Shown: positions 17,885-26,456 of the stretch, in pieces | How the letters are laid out: each line of letters opens with the position of its first letter | Numbering within the stretch: position 1 is the stretch's first letter | Assembly (NCBI RefSeq): GCF_900107675.1 | Contig: NZ_FNRI01000005.1 | Location: 306,591-370,590, forward strand | Source: Alistipes timonensis JC136 | GTDB taxonomy: Bacteria; Bacteroidota; Bacteroidia; Bacteroidales; Rikenellaceae | Length of the DNA: 64,000 nt | Reading direction: 5' to 3' | Notes under the pieces: model-generated | The model's input: the letters and a program-made list of their open reading frames with translations, nothing else | Databases searched by the model: none | Told to the model about the DNA's origin: nothing | Made by a program: the position numbers and the translations under genes

Positions 17885-19546
17885 ATGAGAAACCTGCTGT
17901 TTACCGCACTGCTGCTCGCCATAGCACCCTTCGCCCTGGCGCAGAACGATCTGAAAAGCGTGCTCTCGCAACTCGACGCAACTCTTTCGCACCGCGACTC
18001 CTATATCGCCGGCCGCGAACAACGGATCGAATCACTGAAAAGCATCCTCGGCAAATCGGACTTTTCGGACGCCCAGCGTTACATCCTGAACCAACAGCTG
18101 ATCGACGAATACACCCCTTATCAGGCCGACTCGACGATCGACTACCTCTACCGCAATATCAACCTGGCAAAAAAAATGCGCGACACGCGGCGTCTCGACG
18201 AAAGCCGCATCCAACTGGCCTACCTTTACAGTTCGGCAGGCATCTACCTCGAAGCCGCAACCCTTCTGCAACAGGTCGACACCACGAAGCTCGACCGGAA
18301 ACAACTGGTCGATTACTACGTCGCCCGCCACAAGCTCAACGACGAACTTCAGCTCTATTCCCACGACTCGGTGCAGGGCACGCAGTCGTGGCACCTCACG
18401 GTGCTCTACGCCCAGCTGATAGTGGACAACACCGAACCGGAATCGACCACGCACCTCAATTTCCTGCTCTGGCAGGCGATCAACGACCGCAACTACGAGC
18501 AGGCGGTGGAGATCTCCGAGCGACTGTGCAGCACCTTGCCGCCCATCTCCCGCGACTATGCCGAAGCATCGTACATGCGGGCGTTGGTGGCCGACCTGAT
18601 GAAAGACACCTTCACGGCACAGGTGTGGTTCGCCCGCTCGGCGATGACCGACATTCAACTGGCGATCCGCGACAATGCGGCGCTGAAAAGCCTTGCCAAC
18701 ACGCTGCTCGACGACGACAATATCCAGCGGGCGATGCGCTACATGCGGATCGTCATGGACGACGCCCGGTTCTTCAACTCCCGGCTCCGGCCCTGGCAGG
18801 ATGCGCTGGCGCTGCACGTCATCGAAGAGGCCTACATGGCCCGGCGGAAGCGGATGGACTCCATGTACAATATCTTCGTGGCGTCGATCGCCTGCTTCAT
18901 GCTGCTGGCCCTCGGGGGCGTGATCTTCGTCCTGCGCCAGAACCGCAAACTCAGCTTCGCACGGCTCGAACTGCAGCAGGCCAACAACCGGCTCAACATC
19001 TCGAACAACGACCTCCAGCGGATCAACAAACAACTGGCCGAACTCAACAGCCAGATTTCCGAGGCCAACGAAGTGAAGGAGGAGTACATAGGCATCTTCC
19101 TGACAATGTGTTCGGAGTATATCGACAAGATCATCGCCTCGCGGCGTCAGGTGCGCCGCCTGCTGCGCGACGGACGTATCGACGAACTAAAAAAGGAGTA
19201 CTCCCCGAGCGACGGCGACAGCCGCGAACTGGAGGAGTTCTATCACAATTTCGACACGACGTTCCTGCAACTCTACCCCACCTTCATCGAGGATTTCAAC
19301 TCGCTGCTGAACAAGGAGGCGCGCATCGAGCCCAAGAAGGGCGAACTGCTGAACACCGAGCTGCGCATCTTCGCACTGATCCGGCTGGGCATCAACGACT
19401 CGTCGAAGATCGCCGCCCTGCTGCGCTACTCCGTGAGCACGATCTACAACTACCGTTCGAAGATCAAAGGGCACACGCTCGTCTCGCGCGACAATTTCGA
19501 AGAGCGCATCAAAACCATCGGGGCATTCAGTCCGCAGCATCTCTGA
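17885..19546 (+). CDS. DUF6377-type membrane regulator of the glucan PUL
   Basis: A 553-residue protein: signal peptide (ending LAQ), a helical TPR-like periplasmic region (about 25-325), one membrane helix (IFVASIACFMLLALGGVIFV, about 327-347), a coiled coil rich in N/Q/L (about 352-400) and a cytoplasmic C-terminus with a helix-turn-helix-like end (IRLGINDSSKIAALLRYSVSTIYNYRSKIKG, LuxR-like). This is the DUF6377 arrangement. It is divergent from SusC, so it probably senses a sugar in the periplasm and controls the PUL through its DNA-binding end; direct membrane-to-DNA signalling is inference. A close structural relative occurs at 47309-48991 beside the phosphoesterase PUL. Confidence 0.8.
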   Translation: MRNLLFTALLLAIAPFALAQNDLKSVLSQLDATLSHRDSYIAGREQRIESLKSILGKSDFSDAQRYILNQQLIDEYTPYQADSTIDYLYRNINLAKKMRDTRRLDESRIQLAYLYSSAGIYLEAATLLQQVDTTKLDRKQLVDYYVARHKLNDELQLYSHDSVQGTQSWHLTVLYAQLIVDNTEPESTTHLNFLLWQAINDRNYEQAVEISERLCSTLPPISRDYAEASYMRALVADLMKDTFTAQVWFARSAMTDIQLAIRDNAALKSLANTLLDDDNIQRAMRYMRIVMDDARFFNSRLRPWQDALALHVIEEAYMARRKRMDSMYNIFVASIACFMLLALGGVIFVLRQNRKLSFARLELQQANNRLNISNNDLQRINKQLAELNSQISEANEVKEEYIGIFLTMCSEYIDKIIASRRQVRRLLRDGRIDELKKEYSPSDGDSRELEEFYHNFDTTFLQLYPTFIEDFNSLLNKEARIEPKKGELLNTELRIFALIRLGINDSSKIAALLRYSVSTIYNYRSKIKGHTLVSRDNFEERIKTIGAFSPQHL

Positions 19547-19564
19547 CCGGATCGGCGAAAGCAC

Positions 19565-19600
19565 AAAAAGAGACCGCGGATTTTTCCGCGGTCTCTTTTT
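19565..19600. terminator. Bidirectional terminator between the DUF6377 gene and secG
   Basis: A perfect stem (AGAGACCGCGGA and its complement) with a four-base loop, A-run on one side and T-run on the other, sits between two convergent genes and can end both transcripts. Confidence 0.9.
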
Positions 19601-19649
19601 ATTGTCCGGGCCGGTTCTCCGACCTGTCCTGTTCCGGCCCCTCCCGGCG

Positions 19650-20018
19650 CTACTCGGCCGACTGGTCGGCGGCGGGCTGCTCGGCGGCCGGAATCTCGGC
19701 CTGCGGCATCGGGGCGGGAATCTCCGACTCGAGCACACGCTCCTGCAGTGCCTTGGCGTCGTTCGAAATCTTCGTATTGCTCTCGATCACACGGCCCCGG
19801 TCCATAGTCAGCGTAGCCGCAAGGCTCAGCACGACGATGGCGATAGCCATCGCCCAGGTGAACTTTTCGAGGAAATTCGACGTCTCGCGCACACCCATGA
19901 CCTGGTTCGACGCGCCGAAATTGGCGGCCATGCCGCTCTTGGGGTTCTGCACCAACACCGCGAGGATTACCAATACGCTCGCAACGAGTATCAGGGCAAT
20001 GCAAATCGTGTATAACAT
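19650..20018 (-). CDS. secG: Preprotein translocase subunit SecG
   Basis: A 122-residue protein with two membrane helices (residues about 2-22 and 53-73) and the SecG signature LVILAVLVQNPKSGMA, followed by GASNQVMGVRETSNFLEKFTW. It is an inner-membrane accessory of SecYEG. The C-terminal tail is an acidic Pro/Ala-rich extension (PAPMPQAEIPAAEQPAA), common in Bacteroidales SecG. It ends the block sigma-54 activator, lptE, small protein, secG. Confidence 0.95.
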   Translation of the reverse strand: MLYTICIALILVASVLVILAVLVQNPKSGMAANFGASNQVMGVRETSNFLEKFTWAMAIAIVVLSLAATLTMDRGRVIESNTKISNDAKALQERVLESEIPAPMPQAEIPAAEQPAADQSAE

Positions 20019-20030
20019 ATCCTATAAATT

Positions 20031-20519
20031 TTAATTATTGTTATCTATTTTGCCAATTAGCTCGGCAAAGTAAACACTTTTTTCGGGATTTAGCAAACTT
20101 AATTTGCGATAAATCGCCGCGGCCCGGTCCCGAAGCCCCTGGGCGAGATAGATTTCGGCCAGTTCCTCGGAAACCACCTCGTCGTCATCTTCCAGTTCGG
20201 GACTAATCTGCACCTCCTCTTCGGGTTCCCCCTCCCGGGCGACGATGCGCAGGTTGTCCTCCTGCAAAAAACGGTCGATGATCTCGTCGGACGAGAGCCG
20301 GTCCAGCGCCGAAACGTCGACGGCAGGCATGCGCAGCGAACTCTCGGCCCGCCACGGAGCCATCAGCGCCGCCCGCGGGTCCTCTTCACCCGTGACCATC
20401 CCGAGCAGGATGCGCCCCGGGATAAACCACGGACAGGCTCCGACCAGCGCCTCGGCCTCGTCGGCGGAGGGCAGCCCGGCGGTGCGGGGTGCGGCAAAGT
20501 ATGCTTTCAGATCAGCCAT
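20031..20519 (-). CDS. Conserved TPR-like protein of the lptE-secG block
   Basis: A 162-residue soluble protein with no signal peptide. The acidic middle (EPEEEVQISPELEDDDEVVSEE) is followed by a single TPR-like helical pair (LAEIYLAQGLRDRAAAIYRKLSLLNPEKS, about 120-148). It lies 12 bp from secG and 7 bp from lptE. The same small gene is usually found between lptE and secG in Bacteroidales; no biochemical function is known to me. Confidence 0.75.
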   Translation of the reverse strand: MADLKAYFAAPRTAGLPSADEAEALVGACPWFIPGRILLGMVTGEEDPRAALMAPWRAESSLRMPAVDVSALDRLSSDEIIDRFLQEDNLRIVAREGEPEEEVQISPELEDDDEVVSEELAEIYLAQGLRDRAAAIYRKLSLLNPEKSVYFAELIGKIDNNN

Positions 20520-20526
20520 ATCCGGA

Positions 20527-21036
20527 TTACCAATTGGAGGCCGAAGCCTGGAAAATGTCGGTCACGAGTTTATCGACGATCTGCGGGATCAGCGTTCCCT
20601 CGACCTCCGTCAGCAGTTGCGTCGATTCGTAGTCTTCGTAGGCGGTAAAGGTCTTGTTCCACGAAGCCTTCTCGTCGAGGGCGTTCGTGAAGCGCACTTT
20701 GACGGTGATCGTCAGCCGGTTGAGCAGAGCGTAGTCGTCGCTCGACACCGAAGCCGTCGTCGATGTGTAGTTGACGATCTCGCCCTCGAAAGCGAAATCG
20801 CCGCCTTCGTCGACCTGCATCAGCCGCGTGCGGCGCGAGAACATGTCGACCAGCGCCTCGGTGAGCGTCGAACTCAGGATCGGCGACACCATCGTCGCGT
20901 TGTTCGGGAAATAGGCCACCGAGAAAGTCCTGGCATCGGGCGGGATCGAAGCGCCCGACAGCGAGTATTTGATAGCCACGCCGCAGCCTGTGAGCAATGC
21001 GGCGCAAAGCGCCACTATCGTAAGTTTGATCTTCAT
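20527..21036 (-). CDS. lptE: LptE-family LPS-assembly lipoprotein
   Basis: A 169-residue lipoprotein (LLTGCGVAIKYSLSG, Cys at about 18). The pattern YSLSGASIPPDARTFSVAYFPNNATMVSP then LTEALVDMFSRRTRL is that of Bacteroidetes LptE, which plugs the LptD barrel in the outer membrane and helps LPS reach the surface. It lies 3 bp downstream of the sigma-54 activator and 7 bp upstream of the TPR-like gene. The family is diverged from proteobacterial LptE; the call rests on sequence pattern and synteny. Confidence 0.88.
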   Translation of the reverse strand: MKIKLTIVALCAALLTGCGVAIKYSLSGASIPPDARTFSVAYFPNNATMVSPILSSTLTEALVDMFSRRTRLMQVDEGGDFAFEGEIVNYTSTTASVSSDDYALLNRLTITVKVRFTNALDEKASWNKTFTAYEDYESTQLLTEVEGTLIPQIVDKLVTDIFQASASNW

Positions 21037-21039
21037 AAG

Positions 21040-22275
21040 CTAAATTTCCTCTATACCTAACTCCTTTATCTTGCGGTATAGTGTGCGCTCCGACATAAAC
21101 AATTCGGCGGCGGCCTCGCGGCGGCGGCCGTTGTTACGCCTCAGCGCACGGACGATCTGTTCGCGCTGCATGTCGGCCTTGGTCATCTCGCGGGGCGGCT
21201 CGTCGGTCACCACCTCGCTCTCGGCATAGACCGGGGCGGAGGCGTGCGGATAGGCGGAAGCCACCGGAACGACGGCCGGGACGAAACTGCTCTGCGTCGA
21301 GGTCGGCAGCAGGGCTTTGATGTCGCGGGCAGGTTCCGGACAGCGGCCCGTGCCCTGAATCAACTCGGCCATCATCCGTTTGAGGTCGTTGATGTCGGCG
21401 CGCATGTCGAACAGCACCTTGTAGAGCAGTTCGCGCTCGGTGGTCATGTCGTCCGGATGCGGCGCACCGGCGGCCATCGGCGCACCGCCGCCCTGCGGGG
21501 GCAGGTATTTGGCCAGCACCTCGGCGGAGATGACGCGGGTCTGCTCAATGGCCGAGATCTGCTCGGCGACGTTCTTCAGCTGGCGGATATTGCCCCGCCA
21601 GTAGTAGTGCATCAGCATCTCGCGGGCGCTGTCGTCGAGCGTCACGGCGGGCATGCGGTACTGCACGGCCACATCGGCGGCGAAACGACGGAACAGCAGC
21701 GGAATATCCTCGGGACGCTCGCGCAGCGACGGCACGAGGATCGGCACCGTACCCAGCCGGTAGTAAAGGTCCTCGCGGAAACGCCCCTTGGCAATGGCTT
21801 CCTGCAGGTTGACATTCGTGGCGGCCACGACCCTCACGTTGGTCTTCTGCACCTTCGACGAACCCACACGGATAAATTCGCCGGTCTGCAATACGCGCAG
21901 CAGGCGCGCCTGCGTCGAATGGGGCAGCTCAGCCACCTCGTCCAGAAAGATCGTACCGCCGTCGGCCTCCTCGAAATAGCCCTTGCGGGCTTCGAGGGCT
22001 CCGGTAAAGGCGCCCTTCTCGTGGCCGAAAAGCTCCGAGTCGATCGTTCCCTCGGGAATCGCCGCACAGTTGACGGCTATATATTTATTGTGTTTGCGCG
22101 CCGAATAGGCGTGAATGACCTGCGGGAAAAACTCCTTGCCCACACCGCTCTCGCCCGTGACAAGCACCGTCAGGTCCGTCGGGGCCACACGCAGGGCAAC
22201 CTCCAGCGCCCGGTCGAGGAGCGGGGAGGTGCCGATGATGCCGAAGCGCTGTTTTACGGTCGTGATATCTGTCAT
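21040..22275 (-). CDS. Sigma-54-dependent transcriptional activator (AAA+ / Fis), no receiver domain
   Basis: A 411-residue protein with the AAA+ enhancer-binding core: Walker A GESGVGKE (about 40-47), GAFTGA loop that contacts sigma-54, Walker B GGTIFLDEV, and arginine-finger region FREDLYYRLGTVPI. It ends in a Fis-type helix-turn-helix (QIVRALRRNNGRRREAAAELFMSERTLYRKI). There is no N-terminal receiver or sensor domain; the AAA+ core starts at about residue 12. In Bacteroidales this gene heads the lptE-secG block. Its target promoters cannot be read from this window. Confidence 0.93.
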   Translation of the reverse strand: MTDITTVKQRFGIIGTSPLLDRALEVALRVAPTDLTVLVTGESGVGKEFFPQVIHAYSARKHNKYIAVNCAAIPEGTIDSELFGHEKGAFTGALEARKGYFEEADGGTIFLDEVAELPHSTQARLLRVLQTGEFIRVGSSKVQKTNVRVVAATNVNLQEAIAKGRFREDLYYRLGTVPILVPSLRERPEDIPLLFRRFAADVAVQYRMPAVTLDDSAREMLMHYYWRGNIRQLKNVAEQISAIEQTRVISAEVLAKYLPPQGGGAPMAAGAPHPDDMTTERELLYKVLFDMRADINDLKRMMAELIQGTGRCPEPARDIKALLPTSTQSSFVPAVVPVASAYPHASAPVYAESEVVTDEPPREMTKADMQREQIVRALRRNNGRRREAAAELFMSERTLYRKIKELGIEEI

Positions 22276-22989
22276 TTATTCGTTTTGTTCGGGTTGTAAG
22301 GCTCCCTCGGAAGCCGTCGCAGCAGCCGTCTGCGCCGCCGGGACCTCGATATATTCCGCCTCGGCCTGCTTCTCCTTCGCAGCGCGCCAGTAGCCGAAGG
22401 CAATGGCGCCCGCGGCGATCACGGCGGCGGCAATCGCTATCCAGATGAACCAGTCGGCCCCGCGCCGCCGCGGGACGCGGTCGACATAGCGGCAGGCATC
22501 GGTATTCTTGGGCGGCTTGCCGTAACGCAGCCCCCGCACCGAAGGATCGGGATTCATCTTCGCGGAGGGCGACACGTGCGGCTCGGCGAAGGCCGTGCGG
22601 ACCGCCTCGGCCAGTTTTCCGGGTTCCAGCTGCGACTGGCGGGCGGGTTTCTCATCCCCGGAAAGCGGTGCGGCGGCCCCGGGTTCATGGGTAAAGGCGA
22701 TGGTGCCGTTGGGACCGGGTTTCATCACGCCGAAACCCTCGAGCGGATACTCCTGCCCGCGCTCCACGGCGTGACGCACCTCGAAAACGAAGCGGTCGAT
22801 CTCGCCGGCGGCCTCCAGATCACTCGTACCGCCGTCGCGCAGGAGCCCCCGCAGGACCCCGTCGTCACGTTTGAGCAGTTCGGAAAAGACGACGCTCCGC
22901 TCCGGCTCTTTGACGATGAACGCGCCGAGCTGGGGCACGACCAGCCGCTTGTGCGCAGCCAGATATTGTTTTATAATGGGAATCAGCAC
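22276..22989 (-). CDS. HU/CCDC81-type domain protein with one membrane helix
   Basis: A 237-residue protein read from a GTG at 22989; an in-frame stop lies four codons upstream and no ATG fits the conserved start. The N-terminus (IKQYLAAHKRLVVPQLGAFIVKEP) is the HU-like fold of the HU-CCDC81 group, usually two such domains in bacteria. A single membrane helix follows near residues 182-202 (WFIWIAIAAAVIAAGAIAFG), with a short periplasmic tail. The family is thought to tie cytoplasmic HU-like domains to envelope or SPOR functions; no SPOR domain is visible here. It abuts the sigma-54 activator with no gap, so the two are co-transcribed. Confidence 0.75.
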   Translation of the reverse strand: MLIPIIKQYLAAHKRLVVPQLGAFIVKEPERSVVFSELLKRDDGVLRGLLRDGGTSDLEAAGEIDRFVFEVRHAVERGQEYPLEGFGVMKPGPNGTIAFTHEPGAAAPLSGDEKPARQSQLEPGKLAEAVRTAFAEPHVSPSAKMNPDPSVRGLRYGKPPKNTDACRYVDRVPRRRGADWFIWIAIAAAVIAAGAIAFGYWRAAKEKQAEAEYIEVPAAQTAAATASEGALQPEQNE

Positions 22990-23082
22990 TGTCGAACACG
23001 TTTAAATCCGGGTTCAAAATTACCTTTTTTCATAGAAAAAAGCAAAATATAATGCCCTTTTTCAAAATAATCGGACAAAGTG

Positions 23083-23113
23083 TTGGTTATCCGGAAAATA
23101 TTCACATACTTTG
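23083..23113 (+). promoter_or_regulatory. Candidate promoter of the arginine decarboxylase-like gene
   Basis: TTG at 23083-23085, a 20-bp spacer and ATACTTTG at 23106-23113 approximate the Bacteroidetes consensus. The first two bases of the -7 box are off consensus. The leader would be about 85 nt. Confidence 0.5.
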
Positions 23114-23206
23114 CATCCCGATTTTTCGGAAAATCCAGGCGAGCTACTTCGGCCGAAAATTTGCAATGTAGCCGAGCCGGATTGAAAAAACCTTACCGAA
23201 CGAGCC

Positions 23207-24601
23207 ATGAAAGACAAGTACATCGACCTGATCGAACAATCGTTCGATTTCCCGCAGGATGAGTTCTCCGTCGAGGACAACGAGCTGAATTTCCACGACA
23301 TTCCGTTGATGGAACTGATCAAACAATACGGAACTCCGCTCAAAATCACCTACCTGCCGAAGATCTCCCAGCAGATCAACCGTGCCAAGCGCATGTTCAA
23401 CGTAGCGATGGCGAAGGTCGACTACAAGGGTTCGTACAACTATTGCTACTGCACCAAGTCGAGCCACTTCTCGTTCGTGCTGGAGGAGGCCATGAAGAAT
23501 GACATCCACCTCGAAACCTCGTCGGCCTACGACATCCACATCATCAACGCCCTCTACGACGGCGGCATCATCGACAAGGACCGTTATATCATCTGCAACG
23601 GCTTCAAACGCCCGCAGTACGTCGAGAACATCGCCCAGCTGGTGAACGACGGCTTCTCGAACACGATCCCCGTGCTGGACAACAAGGAGGAGCTCGAGTT
23701 GTTCGAGGACTCCTTCACCAAGAAGTGCAAGGTCGGCATCCGCATCGCCTGCGAGGAGGAACCCAAGTTCGATTTCTACACCTCCCGGCTGGGTATACGC
23801 TACAACGACATCGTCGATTTCTACAAGGCCAAGCTCAAAAACAGCAAGAAGTTCCAGCTCAAAATGCTGCATTTCTTCATCAACACCGGCATCAAAGACA
23901 CGGCCTACTACTGGAACGAGTTGTCGAAGTGCATGAACGTCTACTGCGAGCTGAAGGCCATCTGCCCCGAGCTGGACAGCCTCAACATCGGCGGCGGTTT
24001 CCCGATCAAGAACACGCTCAACTTCGAATACGACTACGAATACCTCACCGAGGAGATCATCAGCCAGATCAAGAACATCTGCGAGCGCAACGGCGTCGAG
24101 GAACCCAACATCTTCACCGAGTTCGGTTCGTTCACCGTGGGCGAAAGCGGCGCGGCGCTCTACTCGATCGTCAACCAGAAGCAGCAGAACGACCGTGAGA
24201 ACTGGTATATGATCGACTCGTCGTTCATCACTACCCTGCCCGACACGTGGGGCATCAACCAGCGCTACATCATGCTGGCCGTGAACAACTGGGACAAAGA
24301 GTACCAGCGCGTACTGCTGGGAGGGCTCACGTGCGACAGCGAGGATTTCTACAACTCGGAGTGCCACACCAGCGCCATCTTCCTCCCGAAGCTCGAAGCG
24401 GGCAACACACAGTACATCGGGTTCTTCCACACAGGAGCCTATCAGGAGTCGCTGGGCGGCTTCGGAGGCATACAGCACTGCCTGATTCCCGCGCCCAAGC
24501 ACATCATCATCGACCGCGACAAGTCCGACAACGAGTATTACACGCGCCTGTTCGCCAAGGAGCAATCCTACCGCTCGATGCTCCGCATACTCGGATATTG
24601 A
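23207..24601 (+). CDS. speA: PLP-dependent arginine decarboxylase-like enzyme (fold type III)
   Basis: A 464-residue cytoplasmic enzyme of the ornithine/arginine/diaminopimelate decarboxylase fold. The PLP lysine is Lys84 (YCTKSSH), the phosphate-binding glycines are in LNIGGGFP, and the second-subunit catalytic Cys is Cys376 (GGLTCDSED). It matches the shorter Bacteroidetes arginine decarboxylase rather than the 630-residue E. coli SpeA. The product would be agmatine for polyamine synthesis; diaminopimelate-type substrates cannot be excluded by eye. The last 17 codons and about 85 bp of downstream sequence have been tandemly copied after the gene. Confidence 0.85.
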   Translation: MKDKYIDLIEQSFDFPQDEFSVEDNELNFHDIPLMELIKQYGTPLKITYLPKISQQINRAKRMFNVAMAKVDYKGSYNYCYCTKSSHFSFVLEEAMKNDIHLETSSAYDIHIINALYDGGIIDKDRYIICNGFKRPQYVENIAQLVNDGFSNTIPVLDNKEELELFEDSFTKKCKVGIRIACEEEPKFDFYTSRLGIRYNDIVDFYKAKLKNSKKFQLKMLHFFINTGIKDTAYYWNELSKCMNVYCELKAICPELDSLNIGGGFPIKNTLNFEYDYEYLTEEIISQIKNICERNGVEEPNIFTEFGSFTVGESGAALYSIVNQKQQNDRENWYMIDSSFITTLPDTWGINQRYIMLAVNNWDKEYQRVLLGGLTCDSEDFYNSECHTSAIFLPKLEAGNTQYIGFFHTGAYQESLGGFGGIQHCLIPAPKHIIIDRDKSDNEYYTRLFAKEQSYRSMLRILGY

Positions 24602-24894
24602 TCCGACGCGCTGAAAAACGCGTGTAATACTCAGCGCAGACAATCCTCCCAACCCTCCTTTGAGAAGGAGGGCTTCAACGGGTCGCTGTTCGTCAAGGAG
24701 CAATCCTACCGCTCGATGCTCCGCATACTCGGATATTGATCCGACGCGCTGAAAAACGCGTGTAATACTCAGCGCAGACAATCCTCCCAACCCTCCTTTG
24801 AGAAGGAGGGCTTCAACGGGTCGCTGTTCGCCAAGGAGCAATCCTACCGCTCGATGCTCCGCATACTCGGATATTGATCCGACGCGCTGAAAAC
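24548..24894 (+). repeat. Tandem duplication of the 3' end of the decarboxylase gene (138-bp unit)
   Basis: Units start at 24548, 24686 and 24824 (period exactly 138 bp). The first two are complete; the third stops at about 24894. Each unit carries the last 17 codons of the decarboxylase including the TGA, then two hairpins (GCGCTGA / TCAGCGC, and CCCTCCTT-TGAG-AAGGAGGG). Copy two differs from copy one by a single base in the coding part (GTC for GCC). The near-identity means a recent event. The extra coding copies have no start and are not expressed as genes. Confidence 0.95.
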
Positions 24895-24896
24895 GC

Positions 24897-24930
24897 AAGT
24901 CCTCCCCCCCCGAAGGGAGGACTTTTTTTA
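24897..24930 (+). terminator. Terminator after the decarboxylase repeat
   Basis: Stem AAGTCCTCCC / GGGAGGACTT with a short C-rich loop and a T-run. It follows the partial third repeat unit and ends the decarboxylase transcript. Confidence 0.85.
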
Positions 24931-24990
24931 GTATTAGTACACGCGCGAGTGCCGGGATTGCGGAAAAATTCGTAACTTCGGCGTCAAAAC

Positions 24991-26403
24991 ATGAATTTCA
25001 GCCTCACGATGAAAAATATAATACGGACTTGGAAAACTGCAGTTCTTGCGGGAATCCTGGTTCTCCTGTCCGGAACGGTCGCGGCACAAACGTCTCCGGG
25101 CGGAGCTCCCCCGGCCGACGAAACAACGGCCAACGCCCCGGACAGCAACGCCTACCAGGCCGGCTATCGGGCAGGATACCGTGCCGGCTATGAGGCCGGA
25201 CTGCGGAACCGCTCCGGATTCGACGCCAGCCGGGTCCCCGACGCCGGGAATACGGCCCGCAGCGGCAAGGCGCCCTCCCAACGCCGCTTCATGCACCGCC
25301 TCGGCGGCGAGTTCCGCCCCGAATACATCTTCCCGACCAACCCTTTCGTGCAGGGCAGCAACATGGCCGGGCAGCCCATCGACCTCTCGCTCTCGGGTCA
25401 CCTCCGCTACTCGTTCCAGTTCCGTCCGGGATCGCTTCCCGACCGGATTTACGGCGGCGCCTATCAGGGTATCGGAGTCGCCTACTACGATTTCGGAAAC
25501 CCCGACGAACTGGGCAACCCCATCGCGGCCTACCTCTTCCAGGGAGCCCGCATCGCCCGCATCAGTCCCCGGGTATCGTTCGACTACGAGTGGAATTTCG
25601 GACTTTCGTTCGGCTGGAAGCCCTACGACGAGGAGACCAACCGACTCAACATGATGATGGGATCGAAGATGAACGCCTTTCTCAACGTCGATTTCTTCCT
25701 CAACTGGATGGTCACACGCGAGGTCGATTTTTCGGCGGGCATCTCGCTCTCGCACTTTTCCAACGGCAACACCAAGTTCCCCAACGCGGGTCTCAACTCC
25801 GTGGGCCTGCGCGCCGGACTGACCTATAATTTCGGCCGCAATCCCTCCGAAGCCCCCACGAAAACCGTCTACCCCGCCTTCCCGCGCCATTTCAGCTACG
25901 ACCTCACGCTGTTCGGCTCGTGGCGCCGCAAAGGCGTCGAGAATGGCGACATACAGGTAGCCGCACCGGACGCCTATACGGTCGTGGGATTCAACTTCGC
26001 CTCGATGTACAATTTCGGCTACAAGTTCCGCGCAGGCGTATCGCTCGACGGCGTCTACGACGGCAGCGCCAACGTCTACGTCGCCGACCAGATCGTGTCG
26101 GATGGCTATCGACCGGCCCTCATAGTGGAAAAACCCGGATTCGACAAGCAGGTCGCCCTGGGAGTTTCGGCCCGCGGAGAGTTCGTGATGCCCTATTTCA
26201 ACATCGGCATCGGACTGGGCGTCAACGTCCTGCACAAGGGCGGCGACCTGAAATCATTCTACCAAATGCTGACCCTGAAAGTCGCCGTGACGCACAGTTC
26301 ATACGTCCACATCGGATACAGTCTGCGCGATTTCCACATGCCCAACTTCCTGATGCTGGGCGTCGGCTACCGCTTCAACAACAAATATCCCCGGCACCGC
26401 TGA
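24991..26403 (+). CDS. PagL-like outer-membrane lipid A deacylase (acyloxyacyl hydrolase family)
   Basis: A 470-residue exported protein; ATG at 24991 or 25009 (MKNIIRTWKTAVLAG) both give a signal peptide ending at TVAAQ. A Gly/Ala/Tyr repeat (AYQAGYRAGYRAGYEAGL, about 52-69) precedes a beta-barrel. The PagL catalytic pair is visible as His255-x-Ser257 in LSHFSNGNT, followed by NVGLRAGLTYNFG-like barrel strands. PagL removes the 3-O acyl chain of lipid A in the outer membrane. The protein is much longer than proteobacterial PagL, as other Bacteroidetes members are. It is convergent with the next gene; a weak TAACTTCG box lies at 24973-24980. Confidence 0.8.
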   Translation: MNFSLTMKNIIRTWKTAVLAGILVLLSGTVAAQTSPGGAPPADETTANAPDSNAYQAGYRAGYRAGYEAGLRNRSGFDASRVPDAGNTARSGKAPSQRRFMHRLGGEFRPEYIFPTNPFVQGSNMAGQPIDLSLSGHLRYSFQFRPGSLPDRIYGGAYQGIGVAYYDFGNPDELGNPIAAYLFQGARIARISPRVSFDYEWNFGLSFGWKPYDEETNRLNMMMGSKMNAFLNVDFFLNWMVTREVDFSAGISLSHFSNGNTKFPNAGLNSVGLRAGLTYNFGRNPSEAPTKTVYPAFPRHFSYDLTLFGSWRRKGVENGDIQVAAPDAYTVVGFNFASMYNFGYKFRAGVSLDGVYDGSANVYVADQIVSDGYRPALIVEKPGFDKQVALGVSARGEFVMPYFNIGIGLGVNVLHKGGDLKSFYQMLTLKVAVTHSSYVHIGYSLRDFHMPNFLMLGVGYRFNNKYPRHR

Positions 26404-26407
26404 CACG

Positions 26408-26439
26408 AAAAATCCCCGGCTGTGAAGCCGGGGATTTTC
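26408..26439. terminator. Bidirectional terminator between convergent genes
   Basis: Stem AAAATCCCCGGCT / AGCCGGGGATTTT with a four-base loop and A/T-runs on both sides lies between the lipid A deacylase and the linear-amide hydrolase. Confidence 0.92.
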
Positions 26440-26456
26440 TTTTCAGGCGGTACACG

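Noticed and set aside
24548..24894. CRISPR-like array
   Set aside because: Units are head-to-tail copies of one 138-bp block with no unique spacers, and they contain the end of a coding gene.
23144..24898. Minus-strand frame with internally repeated peptides across the decarboxylase and its tail repeats
   Set aside because: The peptide repeats simply reflect the 138-bp DNA repeat; the frame starts with TTG and is antisense to a conserved enzyme.
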